From: Thalassovita aquimarina
GTDB taxonomy: Bacteria; Pseudomonadota; Alphaproteobacteria; Rhodobacterales; Rhodobacteraceae
Length of the DNA stretch: 64,000 bases
NCBI RefSeq assembly: GCF_018219815.1
Contig: NZ_JADMKU010000002.1
Coordinates: 124,001-188,000 of the forward strand
Direction of reading: 5' to 3'
A program made the position numbers and the translations under genes. Shown here in pieces: positions 15,700 through 23,622 of this stretch (position 1 is the stretch's first letter; the number at the start of each line of letters is the position of its first letter). A model generated the notes under the pieces. That model did no database searches and had not been told where the DNA came from. It saw only the letters and a list, made by a program, of their open reading frames with translations.

Positions 15700-16872
15700 T
15701 CATCGGTAGCTCAAAACCCGCCCCGCATTGCTCACCACGAACTTACGCACGTTGGCGAACCCGGCCGGGTTCTTTTCCGCCAGCACCTGATAGGGCCTTT
15801 CGGGCAGGATGACGCTGCGCTCGGTGCGCGTGGCCCCGGTATCCGCGCCGCGCCCGCCGAACGGGTCGAGCGCGAAAACCTCGCGTTCGACGGTGGAAAA
15901 CCAACCCGATTTTTCCTCCTCCACCCGCTCGCTTTCCAGCTCCTCCACAGTCCAGGCCAGCGCCCAATCCTGCCCCTCGGGGCTTTCCGCCTCGGCCAGA
16001 ACCTCGCGCAGGGGTCCCGACTGCCGGGTAAAGGCGTGCGAATACATCGGCCCCAGATGCAGCCGACGGAACCGTTTCGGGTGCAGGTCGTCGAAGCGTT
16101 CGTCGAAACCCTTGGCGATTGTCACCAGCTTCAGCCCACCCAAAGCCTGCCCCATCAGGTGCGCCTGCACCTCGGGCCAGCGCTTTTCGTCCCGGGGCAG
16201 CCCGTGGCGGCCGGTGTCTTCCAGCTCCATCAGGTAAACGACCGGCAGGTTGACCGCGCTGTCGTAAACGGCCCAGTGCAGTAGGTAACGGCGCCGCTCA
16301 TCCCCGCCCAGCCAGACCGCGCGCGGATCGTTGCGGGCCCAGAACAGGCGCCCCTTGACCAGTTCCTCGTAATAAAGCCGCTGCGACAGCGCGAATTGCA
16401 GCCGGGTCGGGATTTCCCGCTCGCCCACGATCTGGCCCACCATCTGCCGCTTCAGCGCCTCGACCGAGGGCATGTTTTCCAGATGGCTTTCGGCCTGCAT
16501 CGCGTCATTGGCCATCACCAGAAGCTCGTTGAACACCGGGAAACCGCTGTCGACCGTGTCGATGGAAAGCGACCCGAAGAACTGCCCGGTATCGCGCCCG
16601 GCCAGCAAGTATTTCATGCTGAGCACGCGGAAGGTGAAACCGATCTCAGCCATGTAGCGGGTGAGGATCTTGACCTCCTCCGCGCCCAGATCGCCCTCAG
16701 CCTGCATCTGCGCCGCGATGCTGCCCAGATGCGAGGTGATGACCTCGAATTTGCGGAAATAGCGGCGGCTGGCGAAGGTGTCGGTCACCGTTACATGATC
16801 TTGGGTGAGGTTTACCTCTTTAGGCTTCATGTGCGAGGCATCGAGCCGCGGGAGTGATTTGTCATCCGTCAT
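15700..16872 (-). CDS. Uncharacterised 390-aa operon protein
   Basis: A soluble, charged 390-aa protein I cannot assign to a named family. Residues about 20-75 include FASRRYFRKFEVITSHLGS; the middle is helical (FRVLSMKYLLAGRDTGQFFG, ALSQRLYYEELVKGRLFWAR); the C-terminal third contains MYSHAFTRQSGPL and an acidic EELESERVEEEKSGWFSTVEREVF stretch in two parts. No signal peptide or membrane helix. The ATG at 16872 follows GGATGGGAA. It precedes the AAA+ gene by 97 bp and follows the DUF4279 gene by 97 bp. Given the stable operon context it may be an adaptor or substrate-recognition partner of the ATPase; that is inference. Confidence 0.75.
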   Translation of the reverse strand: MTDDKSLPRLDASHMKPKEVNLTQDHVTVTDTFASRRYFRKFEVITSHLGSIAAQMQAEGDLGAEEVKILTRYMAEIGFTFRVLSMKYLLAGRDTGQFFGSLSIDTVDSGFPVFNELLVMANDAMQAESHLENMPSVEALKRQMVGQIVGEREIPTRLQFALSQRLYYEELVKGRLFWARNDPRAVWLGGDERRRYLLHWAVYDSAVNLPVVYLMELEDTGRHGLPRDEKRWPEVQAHLMGQALGGLKLVTIAKGFDERFDDLHPKRFRRLHLGPMYSHAFTRQSGPLREVLAEAESPEGQDWALAWTVEELESERVEEEKSGWFSTVEREVFALDPFGGRGADTGATRTERSVILPERPYQVLAEKNPAGFANVRKFVVSNAGRVLSYR

Positions 16873-16969
16873 CGTATTCCCATCCTTGCGGGTGAGAAGG
16901 TCAGGCAAACATGGTCACTGGTGGGATTGGAGTTGCAAATCGCACTCATTTCACGTCCTTTAGACCAAG

Positions 16970-17464
16970 TTAGATGCTTTGCGCCGTTTCAATTAGCGAC
17001 CGGAGGTTCTCAATCTCGTCATGCGGATCAGTCATCCCGTAAGCATCGAGTTCAACGCTCAATCCCAGAGCCGCCAAGCGCCGCATCAAATCTGCCGACA
17101 TTTCAAAACCGCAACTCTGGAGACTGTATGCGACGCAAACAATGGCGCATTCGTGTTGCTCGTTGATGATCGCCAGTTGCTGTGCTCTTGGTTCAAGCAT
17201 TTCGAGCAGCGCATTGAAGTGAGCCTCGAAAGGCTCGGTCTCCAAGCATCCGCTCTCAAGCGCCCAATTCGAAAACTTCCGTTCAAAGGTTTTGCCTCTG
17301 CTCTCGAAGCTGTCGCCCTTGTCCCAATACCGGATCGGCTCCAATTCGAGAACATCGCCTACATGTCCAAGCGGCAGGCTGCTCATCACCCTGAAATAGG
17401 CGTATTGCCGATACTCGGAGGCCGAAAGGAATGCTTGGCGACTGTCGATCTTTTCCGACACCAT
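16970..17464 (-). CDS. DUF4279 family protein
   Basis: A 164-aa protein whose central part (YAYFRVMSS, then DVLELEP..YWDKGDSF and SNWALESG) matches the pattern of DUF4279, small proteins commonly found in toxin-immunity and other accessory loci. AAGGTGGC precedes the ATG at 17464; the start lies 7 bp after the coiled-coil gene stop, so they are co-transcribed. Base composition is lower in GC than the neighbours on both sides, which with the family's usual sporadic distribution suggests a later insertion into the operon. No catalytic residues are evident. Confidence 0.75.
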   Translation of the reverse strand: MVSEKIDSRQAFLSASEYRQYAYFRVMSSLPLGHVGDVLELEPIRYWDKGDSFESRGKTFERKFSNWALESGCLETEPFEAHFNALLEMLEPRAQQLAIINEQHECAIVCVAYSLQSCGFEMSADLMRRLAALGLSVELDAYGMTDPHDEIENLRSLIETAQSI

Positions 17465-17471
17465 AGCCACC

Positions 17472-18548
17472 TTACGCCCCATACAGGTTCTTGTCGTGCT
17501 TCTCGACAATCGCCTGGAACCGGCGGGCGAAACGTTCGTCGGCCTTGGCCTTGGCTTCCAGCACCTCGCGGGCGAAGACCATGTGTTCCTCGTGCTTTTC
17601 CATCATGTCGGCCATGCGCTGGTTCGTCGCCGTGCCGATCGCGGCCATGGCGGCCTGGGCTTCCTTGTCGGTCTGCACGCCGATTTCGTTGATCCGGTGC
17701 GCCACGTCCTGCTGCTGCGCCGTCTTCAGCGATTTCGACAGCGCGTCATACAGCACCACACGCTGCTTGGTGTCCGTCTGCAGCTTGTTGATCAGCACCA
17801 TCTGGGTGGCCGCCTGGTTCTGCAGTGAATCGACCCATGTCTTGCCCTTCTCGATATAGCGTTCCAGCGTCTGGGACTTGGCCAGCTTCACCTGCTCGGA
17901 CTGCACCAGATCGTTATAGGCCTTGTTCATATTGGCCAGATCGGTTTCCAGGCTGGTGCGCTCCGCCGCGTCCTGGGTGACCGAAATCTTGTTTTCCAGC
18001 TCGATGATCTTCGGGTCCATCGCCACGATCTGCGAGCGGATGTCTTCCAGTTCGCCGACCGTGTATTCGCGTTCCACCAACGTTTCCGACAGGTTGGTTT
18101 CAACCTGCGATTTCTGGTCGTTCAGCGTCGTCAGCTGGCTTTCCAGCAGCTTGGTGATCACGTCTGATTTCGCGATCAGATCCTGCAGCTTGTCGTCGAT
18201 ATTGGCGGTGCGCATCCGGTCCTGCCGCATCGCTTCGGACTTCGCCTTGGAAAACACGCCGACGAAGCTTTCCCAGCCCGTCTTGGTCCTCATTTCGTCG
18301 AAATCCTTGGAAAAGGCGGCGGTGACGTCGTCCAGCCCCATGATCAGTTCGGCGATATTGGCGTTCATCACCTCGGTATGGGCGTGCACGTCTTCCAGCG
18401 TGGCGTTTTCGATGTCTATCATCGCGTCTTCGCCCGCCGTGATCTTGCCGCGCGCGGTTTCGATACGCGTGGTCAGCTCCGCGACCTTTGCCTGCGCCTC
18501 GGCCATCTGTTTCTGGGATTCCATCACCTGGGCATCGAAATTTGCCAT
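17472..18548 (-). CDS. Long coiled-coil protein, first gene of the operon
   Basis: A 358-aa cytoplasmic protein that is almost entirely helical with heptad repeats: residues about 5-60 (QKQMAEAQAKVAELTTRIE), 125-200 and 200-300, rich in Q, E, K, T and A, with no cysteine. It recalls PspA/TelA-like membrane-stress proteins in size and pattern but lacks a motif that would settle this. GGAGAAGG is 3 bp before the ATG at 18548. It is the promoter-proximal gene of the minus-strand operon; 180 bp separate it from the creatinase stop. A scaffold acting with the AAA+ ATPase, like PspA with PspF or ESCRT-III with Vps4, is an attractive but untested idea. Confidence 0.8.
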   Translation of the reverse strand: MANFDAQVMESQKQMAEAQAKVAELTTRIETARGKITAGEDAMIDIENATLEDVHAHTEVMNANIAELIMGLDDVTAAFSKDFDEMRTKTGWESFVGVFSKAKSEAMRQDRMRTANIDDKLQDLIAKSDVITKLLESQLTTLNDQKSQVETNLSETLVEREYTVGELEDIRSQIVAMDPKIIELENKISVTQDAAERTSLETDLANMNKAYNDLVQSEQVKLAKSQTLERYIEKGKTWVDSLQNQAATQMVLINKLQTDTKQRVVLYDALSKSLKTAQQQDVAHRINEIGVQTDKEAQAAMAAIGTATNQRMADMMEKHEEHMVFAREVLEAKAKADERFARRFQAIVEKHDKNLYGA

Positions 18549-18728
18549 CACCTTCTCCCGTTGGGTCAATAACTTAACGCCTATATGGGGAATGTTACGA
18601 CGATTTACATCCCCCGGCGCGTGCAATTTTCACGAAGTGTGGCAAATGCCTTGGAAGATGGGAAGGTTTTTCAGGGACGATCGCGGCGGAATCGGGTCCG
18701 CCTTCCGCCGCGACCGGGTCAGGATGCC

Positions 18729-19937
18729 CTAGCCGACCACGTTGAAATCGGGTCCGTAGGGATAACCGGTGATGTTTTCGTTGCCATCCTCTGTGATCAC
18801 CAGGATGTCGTGTTCGCGGTAGCCGCCCGCGCCCGGCTGATCGGCGGCGATGGTCAGCATCGGTTCCATCGAAATCACCATGCCGGGTTCCAGCACCGTG
18901 TCGATGTCCTCGCGCAGTTCCAGCCCCGCCTCGCGGCCATAGTAATGCGACAGAACGCCGAAGCTGTGGCCATAACCGAAGGTCCGGTATTGCAGCAGGT
19001 CGCGTGCGGCGAAGAAATCATTGATCTTCTCGGTCACCTCGGCACAGCTGGCTCCGGGTATCAGCAGGCTCATCCCGAATTCATGCGCGGCGACGTTGGC
19101 CTGCCAGATCTTCAGGCTGGCCTCGTCCACCTCGCCCACGAACATCGTGCGCTCGAGGGCGGTGTAATAACCACTGATCATCGGGAAGGTGTTGAGGCTG
19201 AGGATATCGCCCCTTTGCAAAACGCGGCTGGTCACCGGGTTATGCGCGCCGTCGGTGTTGAGCCCCGACTGGAACCAGACCCAGGTGTCGCGGTATTCGG
19301 CATCGGGGAAGCTGCGGGCGATTTCCGCTTCCATCGCGTCACGCCCGGCCATCGCCACGTCGATTTCGCGCACGCCTTCCTTCACAGCGTCGCGGATCGC
19401 GTAACCACCGACATCTGCCACCCGCGCGCCTTCACGGATCAGCGAGATTTCGGCCGGGCTCTTGTGCATGCGCTGGCGCATGGTCGCCTCGAACACATCC
19501 GCCGTGCGCGACGGCTTCAGGAAGGCGTCCAGCTTGCCCTTCTGCAGCAGCGTCAAGTGATCGGCCTCATACCCGACGACCTTGCCGGTTCCGGTCACGG
19601 ACCGGATCGCGCGCCAGTAATTGTCGCGCTGCCAGTCGGTATAGGTGATGTTGTCGCCGTGGCAGCGCCGCCAGGGTTGCCCGGCATCGATGCCGGCGCT
19701 GATCGTCACGTTGTCGGTCGCGGTCACCACCAGCGCATAGGGCCGGCCGAAGGCGCAATAAAGGAAGCCGCTGTAATAGGCGATATTGTGCATCGAGCTC
19801 AACACGACCGCGTCAACCCCATTGTCGGCCATGGTGCTGCGCAGACCGGCAAGGCGCGCCTCGTATTCGTCGGACGAAAACTGCAGCTTGGCCTTTTCGC
19901 CATTGTGGAAACGGTACATTTCTGGACGGGATGTCAT
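18729..19937 (-). CDS. Creatinase (creatine amidinohydrolase, M24 fold)
   Basis: A 402-aa enzyme that hydrolyses creatine to sarcosine and urea. It belongs to the pita-bread M24 family but aligns closely with Pseudomonas putida creatinase, including WFQSGLNTDGAHNP, YRTFGYGHSFG, HYYGREAGLELREDIDTVL and GYREHDIL. The catalytic set described for that enzyme is conserved at identical numbers: H232, E262, H324, R335 and E358. Metal ligands of true M24 peptidases are missing, as expected. AGGAGGG lies 6 bp before the ATG at 19937; the frame continues upstream but without a site. No creatininase or sarcosine oxidase gene is adjacent, and the divergent neighbour is a P1 peptidase. Confidence 0.9.
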   Translation of the reverse strand: MTSRPEMYRFHNGEKAKLQFSSDEYEARLAGLRSTMADNGVDAVVLSSMHNIAYYSGFLYCAFGRPYALVVTATDNVTISAGIDAGQPWRRCHGDNITYTDWQRDNYWRAIRSVTGTGKVVGYEADHLTLLQKGKLDAFLKPSRTADVFEATMRQRMHKSPAEISLIREGARVADVGGYAIRDAVKEGVREIDVAMAGRDAMEAEIARSFPDAEYRDTWVWFQSGLNTDGAHNPVTSRVLQRGDILSLNTFPMISGYYTALERTMFVGEVDEASLKIWQANVAAHEFGMSLLIPGASCAEVTEKINDFFAARDLLQYRTFGYGHSFGVLSHYYGREAGLELREDIDTVLEPGMVISMEPMLTIAADQPGAGGYREHDILVITEDGNENITGYPYGPDFNVVG

Positions 19938-20100
19938 TTCGACCCTCCTTGGAAAAGAAAGGTCCCGGCGTTCAGGACGGGTTCCGGGCGCATGGCGTAC
20001 GGCCATGTGGCGACGCCATCGCCTCGCCCTGAGCCTTTCCTTGCCCATCCCGCACGATCTGGCAAGATGTTTTGCGACCAATCAGAGGAATTTTCAGACC

Positions 20101-21102
20101 ATGACCGTTCAACCCCGCCCCGGTGCCCGCAATCTGATCACCGATGTCGCGGGGTTCCGCGTCGGCAACGCGCAGGACGATAGGATCAAGACCGGCGCGA
20201 CGGTGCTGGTGGCGGACGCGCCCTTCACCGCCGGGGTCCATGTGATGGGCGGCGCCCCGGGGACGCGGGAAACCGACCTGCTTGCCGCCGACAAGACGGT
20301 GGAACAGGTCAATGCGCTGGTGCTGTCGGGCGGATCGGCCTTCGGGCTGGATGCGGCGTCGGGCGTGGCAGACGCTTTGCGAGCACAGGGGTGCGGGTTT
20401 GCGGTTGGCGATCAGCTGGTGCCGATCGTGCCGGGCGCGATCCTGTTCGACCTGATCAATGGCGGCGACAAGGACTGGCCGGAAAATCCGTATAAGCGCC
20501 TGGGGACCGAGGCGCTGTCGAACGCATCGCCCCAGTTCGATCTGGGCAGCGTTGGCGCGGGTGCGGGCGCGACCACCGCTAATTTCAAGGGCGGGTTGGG
20601 ATCGGCCTCGGTTACGCTGCCCTCGGGGCATACGGTGGGGGCGCTGGTGGCGGTCAACGCGCTCGGCTCGGCGGTGGTCGGCGAGGGGCCGCATTTCTGG
20701 GCCGCACCGTTCGAACAGGGTGACGAATTCGGCGGGCGTGGCGTGGCCACCGACTATCCCGAACCGCACCTGCCGCCGACCAAACTGGCCGCCCATGCCA
20801 ACACCACCATCGGCATCGTCGCCACCGATGCTACGCTCAGCCAGGCGCAATGCACCCGGCTCGCCACAGCGGCGCATGACGGATTTGCTAGGGCGCTTTT
20901 CCCGTCCCATACGCCGATGGATGGCGACCTAATCTTCGCCGCCGCCTCGGGCGCGAAATCCTTGGGGCATCCAATCGCAGATACGCTCTATCTCGGCCAT
21001 GCCGCCGCCACCTGCATGGCCCGCGCCATCGCAAGGGCGGTGTTCCATGCAAGCCCCGCAACGGGCGACATGCAACCTTGCTGGTCGGACAAACACGGCT
21101 AG
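20101..21102 (+). CDS. P1 family (S58, DmpA-like) aminopeptidase
   Basis: A 333-aa protein of the P1/S58 family of self-processing N-terminal nucleophile-type peptidases (L-aminopeptidase/D-esterase, beta-peptidyl aminopeptidase). Typical blocks are NLITDVAGFRVGNA (10-23), ALVLSGGSAFGLDAA, VGAGAGATTANFKGGLGSAS, and HTPMDGDLIFA in the C-terminal half. The family precursor cleaves itself between a small residue and the nucleophile Ser/Thr near the C-terminal quarter. The ATG at 20101 is taken because it fits the family N-terminus; the frame is open far upstream over the divergent creatinase. Substrate unknown; the creatinase neighbourhood may hint at small amide or amidino compounds. Confidence 0.85.
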   Translation: MTVQPRPGARNLITDVAGFRVGNAQDDRIKTGATVLVADAPFTAGVHVMGGAPGTRETDLLAADKTVEQVNALVLSGGSAFGLDAASGVADALRAQGCGFAVGDQLVPIVPGAILFDLINGGDKDWPENPYKRLGTEALSNASPQFDLGSVGAGAGATTANFKGGLGSASVTLPSGHTVGALVAVNALGSAVVGEGPHFWAAPFEQGDEFGGRGVATDYPEPHLPPTKLAAHANTTIGIVATDATLSQAQCTRLATAAHDGFARALFPSHTPMDGDLIFAAASGAKSLGHPIADTLYLGHAAATCMARAIARAVFHASPATGDMQPCWSDKHG

Positions 21103-21194
21103 CGAGCCGGGCCAGCGCCAGTCCGCGGGGTGGCGCTGGCCCGACGGCATTGTTCCGGACCGGGGCACCACAAAGGAGTCCCGTTTCCGGCGTC

Positions 21195-21989
21195 TTACTC
21201 CGGCAGCAGTCGCGCGATTATCCGGCTGTCGGTGTCGGCCAGCCCGTCGATCACGTCGAAATGGTGCCGCCCCGGATCGACCACGCAATCGCAGCGCCAG
21301 GCCTCGGCCAAGGCGGTCGCCTGTTCCAGGAACGCGGGCCGTTCCTCGGCGCCGACCCAGACCACGACGTCCATCCCCGGCATCGGCAGCATCAGGGTCG
21401 GGCTTTCCATCGCTGCATCGGACATTTCCATCTTGAAATCGGCATTCATCGAGGTCTTCACCATCGGCCTGAGATCAGCCACCGGCGAAATCGGCATGAT
21501 CCGCGCCACCCGCACCGCCACCTGCGCCGGCAGCATCCCGGGCGTCGCCATCCGCGCCACCAGATGCCCGCCCGCCGAATGGCCGGCCAGCAGGATCGGC
21601 CCCGAAACCATCGCCGCCGCCTGCGGGATCATATGGGCGATCTGGCGGCTGATATCGGCAATGCTCACATCCGGGCACAGGTCATAGGACGGCATCGCCA
21701 CCGCCCAGCCCTTTTCCAGCGCCCCGGCGGCCAGATGCGACCAGTAAGATTTGTCGAATTTCAGCCAGTAACCGCCATGCACGAAGACAAGAAGTCCCTT
21801 GGCCTTGCCCGCGGGCTGAAACAGATCGAACACCTGTCGCGGGCTGTCGCCATAGGAAATGGCAAGCTCGGCCAGCCCCTGTTCCAGCATCCCTTCGCGG
21901 AACCCCGCCGCAGCCTCGGCCCAACGGCCCGGATAAGCCTCTGCACCCTCAATATGCGCCGCATTGGCGTAGGCGTCGTCCAATTCCAT
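21195..21989 (-). CDS. Alpha/beta hydrolase, arylformamidase (kynurenine formamidase)-like
   Basis: A 264-aa alpha/beta hydrolase of the BNA7/arylformamidase type, which hydrolyses N-formylkynurenine in tryptophan degradation. The oxyanion motif is HGGYW (71-75), the nucleophile elbow GHSAGGH with S138, the acid is in GMDVVVWVGAEE and the histidine in GRHHFDVIDGL. GAGAGG precedes the ATG at 21989. No kynurenine-pathway gene is adjacent, so a general esterase is the alternative. Convergent with the P1 peptidase gene. Confidence 0.8.
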   Translation of the reverse strand: MELDDAYANAAHIEGAEAYPGRWAEAAAGFREGMLEQGLAELAISYGDSPRQVFDLFQPAGKAKGLLVFVHGGYWLKFDKSYWSHLAAGALEKGWAVAMPSYDLCPDVSIADISRQIAHMIPQAAAMVSGPILLAGHSAGGHLVARMATPGMLPAQVAVRVARIMPISPVADLRPMVKTSMNADFKMEMSDAAMESPTLMLPMPGMDVVVWVGAEERPAFLEQATALAEAWRCDCVVDPGRHHFDVIDGLADTDSRIIARLLPE

Positions 21990-22069
21990 GTTTTGCCTCT
22001 CACTTTCTCTGGACAACCCTAGCGCCAGATGTTTTCCCTGTGCCAGTTAAAAAACCGGAGGGGAAGCCG

Positions 22070-23551
22070 ATGCTGGATCAAAAAACCGATCTTAAATCTC
22101 TGTTGAAGGATCCGTCACTTTTGGCGGACAAGGCGTTCATCGCCGGGGAATGGGTCGCTTCCGAAACCGGCGCCACCTACGAGGTCACCAACCCCGCACG
22201 CGGCGACGTCATCGCCAACGTCGCGGACCCGACCCGCGCGCAGGTTTCCTATGCCATCGAAAAGGCTGCGGAAGCACAGAAGGACTGGGCCAGCTGGACC
22301 GGCAAGGAACGCGCCGCCGTGCTGCGCCGCTGGTTCGACCTGATGATGGAAAACCAGGACGACCTCGCCACCATCCTGACCGCCGAACAGGGCAAGCCGC
22401 TGGCCGAGGCCAAGGGGGAAATCGCCTATGGCGCCTCCTTCGTGGAATTCTTCGCCGAGGAAGCCAAGCGGATCTATGGCGAAACCATCCCCGGCCACCA
22501 GCGTGACAAGCGGATCACGGTGATGAAACAGCCGATCGGCGTCGCCGCATCGATCACGCCGTGGAATTTTCCCAACGCGATGATCACCCGCAAGGTTGGC
22601 CCGGCGCTGGCCGCTGGTTGCGGCTTCGTGGCGCGGCCGTCGGAGCTGACACCGCTGTCGGCGCTGGCTTTGGGCGTTCTGGCCGAACGCGCGGGCCTGC
22701 CCAAGGGCATCCTGTCGATCGTGCCGACCACCGACGCGCCCGGAACCGGTCAGGAATTCTGCGAAAATCCGACCGTGCGCAAGATCACCTTCACCGGGTC
22801 GACCAACGTGGGCCGCATCCTGCTGCGCCAGGCCGCCGACCAGGTGATGAAATGTTCGATGGAACTGGGCGGCAACGCGCCCTTCATCGTGTTCGACGAC
22901 GCCGATCTGGACGCCGCCGTCGAAGGCGCGATCATGTGCAAGTTCCGCAATAACGGCCAGACCTGCGTCTGCGCCAACCGGATCTATGTGCAGGACGGCG
23001 TCTATGACGCCTTCGCCGAGAAGCTGAAAGCGGCGGTCGAGAAGCTGAAGATGGGCGACGGGCTGGAAGCGGGCACAGACCTGGGGCCGCTGATCAACGA
23101 CAACGCGATCAAGAAGGTGCAGGAACATGTCGCCGACGCCACCGCCAAGGGCGCCAAGGTTATCCTGGGCGGCGGCGACCCGATGCAGGGGCCGGGCAAT
23201 TTCCTGCCCCCCACCATCGTGACCGGCGCGACCAACGACATGCTGTTCGCCACCGATGAAACCTTCGGCCCGCTGGCGCCGCTGTTCCGCTTCAAGGACG
23301 AGGACGAGGTGATCGCGATGGCCAACGACACCATCTTCGGCCTCGCCTCGTATTTCTATGCCAAGGACCTGAGCCGCGTCTACAAGGTGGCCGAGGCACT
23401 GGAATACGGCATCGTCGGCGTAAACACCGGCATCATCTCGACCGAGGTGGCGCCGTTCGGCGGCGTCAAACAATCGGGTCTGGGCCGCGAAGGCAGCCAT
23501 CACGGCATCGAGGAATATCTCGAAATGAAATATGTCTGCATTTCGGTGTGA
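22070..23551 (+). CDS. gabD: NAD(P)-dependent succinate-semialdehyde dehydrogenase
   Basis: A 493-aa aldehyde dehydrogenase closest to GabD, oxidising succinate semialdehyde to succinate in 4-aminobutyrate degradation. Visible are the substrate tunnel block ITPWNFPNAMITRK, the general base E265 in MELGGNAP, the nucleophile C299 in NGQTCVCANR, and the C-terminal FGGVKQSGLGREG. Unusually the conserved lysine of the KPSExTP cofactor motif is arginine (R189 in VARPSELTP). GGAGGGG precedes the ATG at 22070. No gabT is adjacent, and a terminator follows 25 bp after the stop. Confidence 0.88.
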   Translation: MLDQKTDLKSLLKDPSLLADKAFIAGEWVASETGATYEVTNPARGDVIANVADPTRAQVSYAIEKAAEAQKDWASWTGKERAAVLRRWFDLMMENQDDLATILTAEQGKPLAEAKGEIAYGASFVEFFAEEAKRIYGETIPGHQRDKRITVMKQPIGVAASITPWNFPNAMITRKVGPALAAGCGFVARPSELTPLSALALGVLAERAGLPKGILSIVPTTDAPGTGQEFCENPTVRKITFTGSTNVGRILLRQAADQVMKCSMELGGNAPFIVFDDADLDAAVEGAIMCKFRNNGQTCVCANRIYVQDGVYDAFAEKLKAAVEKLKMGDGLEAGTDLGPLINDNAIKKVQEHVADATAKGAKVILGGGDPMQGPGNFLPPTIVTGATNDMLFATDETFGPLAPLFRFKDEDEVIAMANDTIFGLASYFYAKDLSRVYKVAEALEYGIVGVNTGIISTEVAPFGGVKQSGLGREGSHHGIEEYLEMKYVCISV

Positions 23552-23575
23552 CCGACAACACAGGCAGGACATGAA

Positions 23576-23605
23576 AAGGGCGGGACCAACACCCCGCCCT
23601 TTTTC
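23576..23605 (+). terminator. Bidirectional terminator between gabD and the Hint gene
   Basis: AAAA-GGGCGGG-N7-CCCGCCC-TTTTT. The 7-bp GC stem with T runs on both strands can end transcription of gabD (plus strand) and of the convergent Hint gene (minus strand). Confidence 0.85.
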
Positions 23606-23622
23606 CTTGGCCAAGTGTCAGG

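Noticed and set aside
22115-23614. A 499-codon minus-strand frame over gabD
   Set aside because: Shadow of an unmistakable aldehyde dehydrogenase; it also runs through the terminator.
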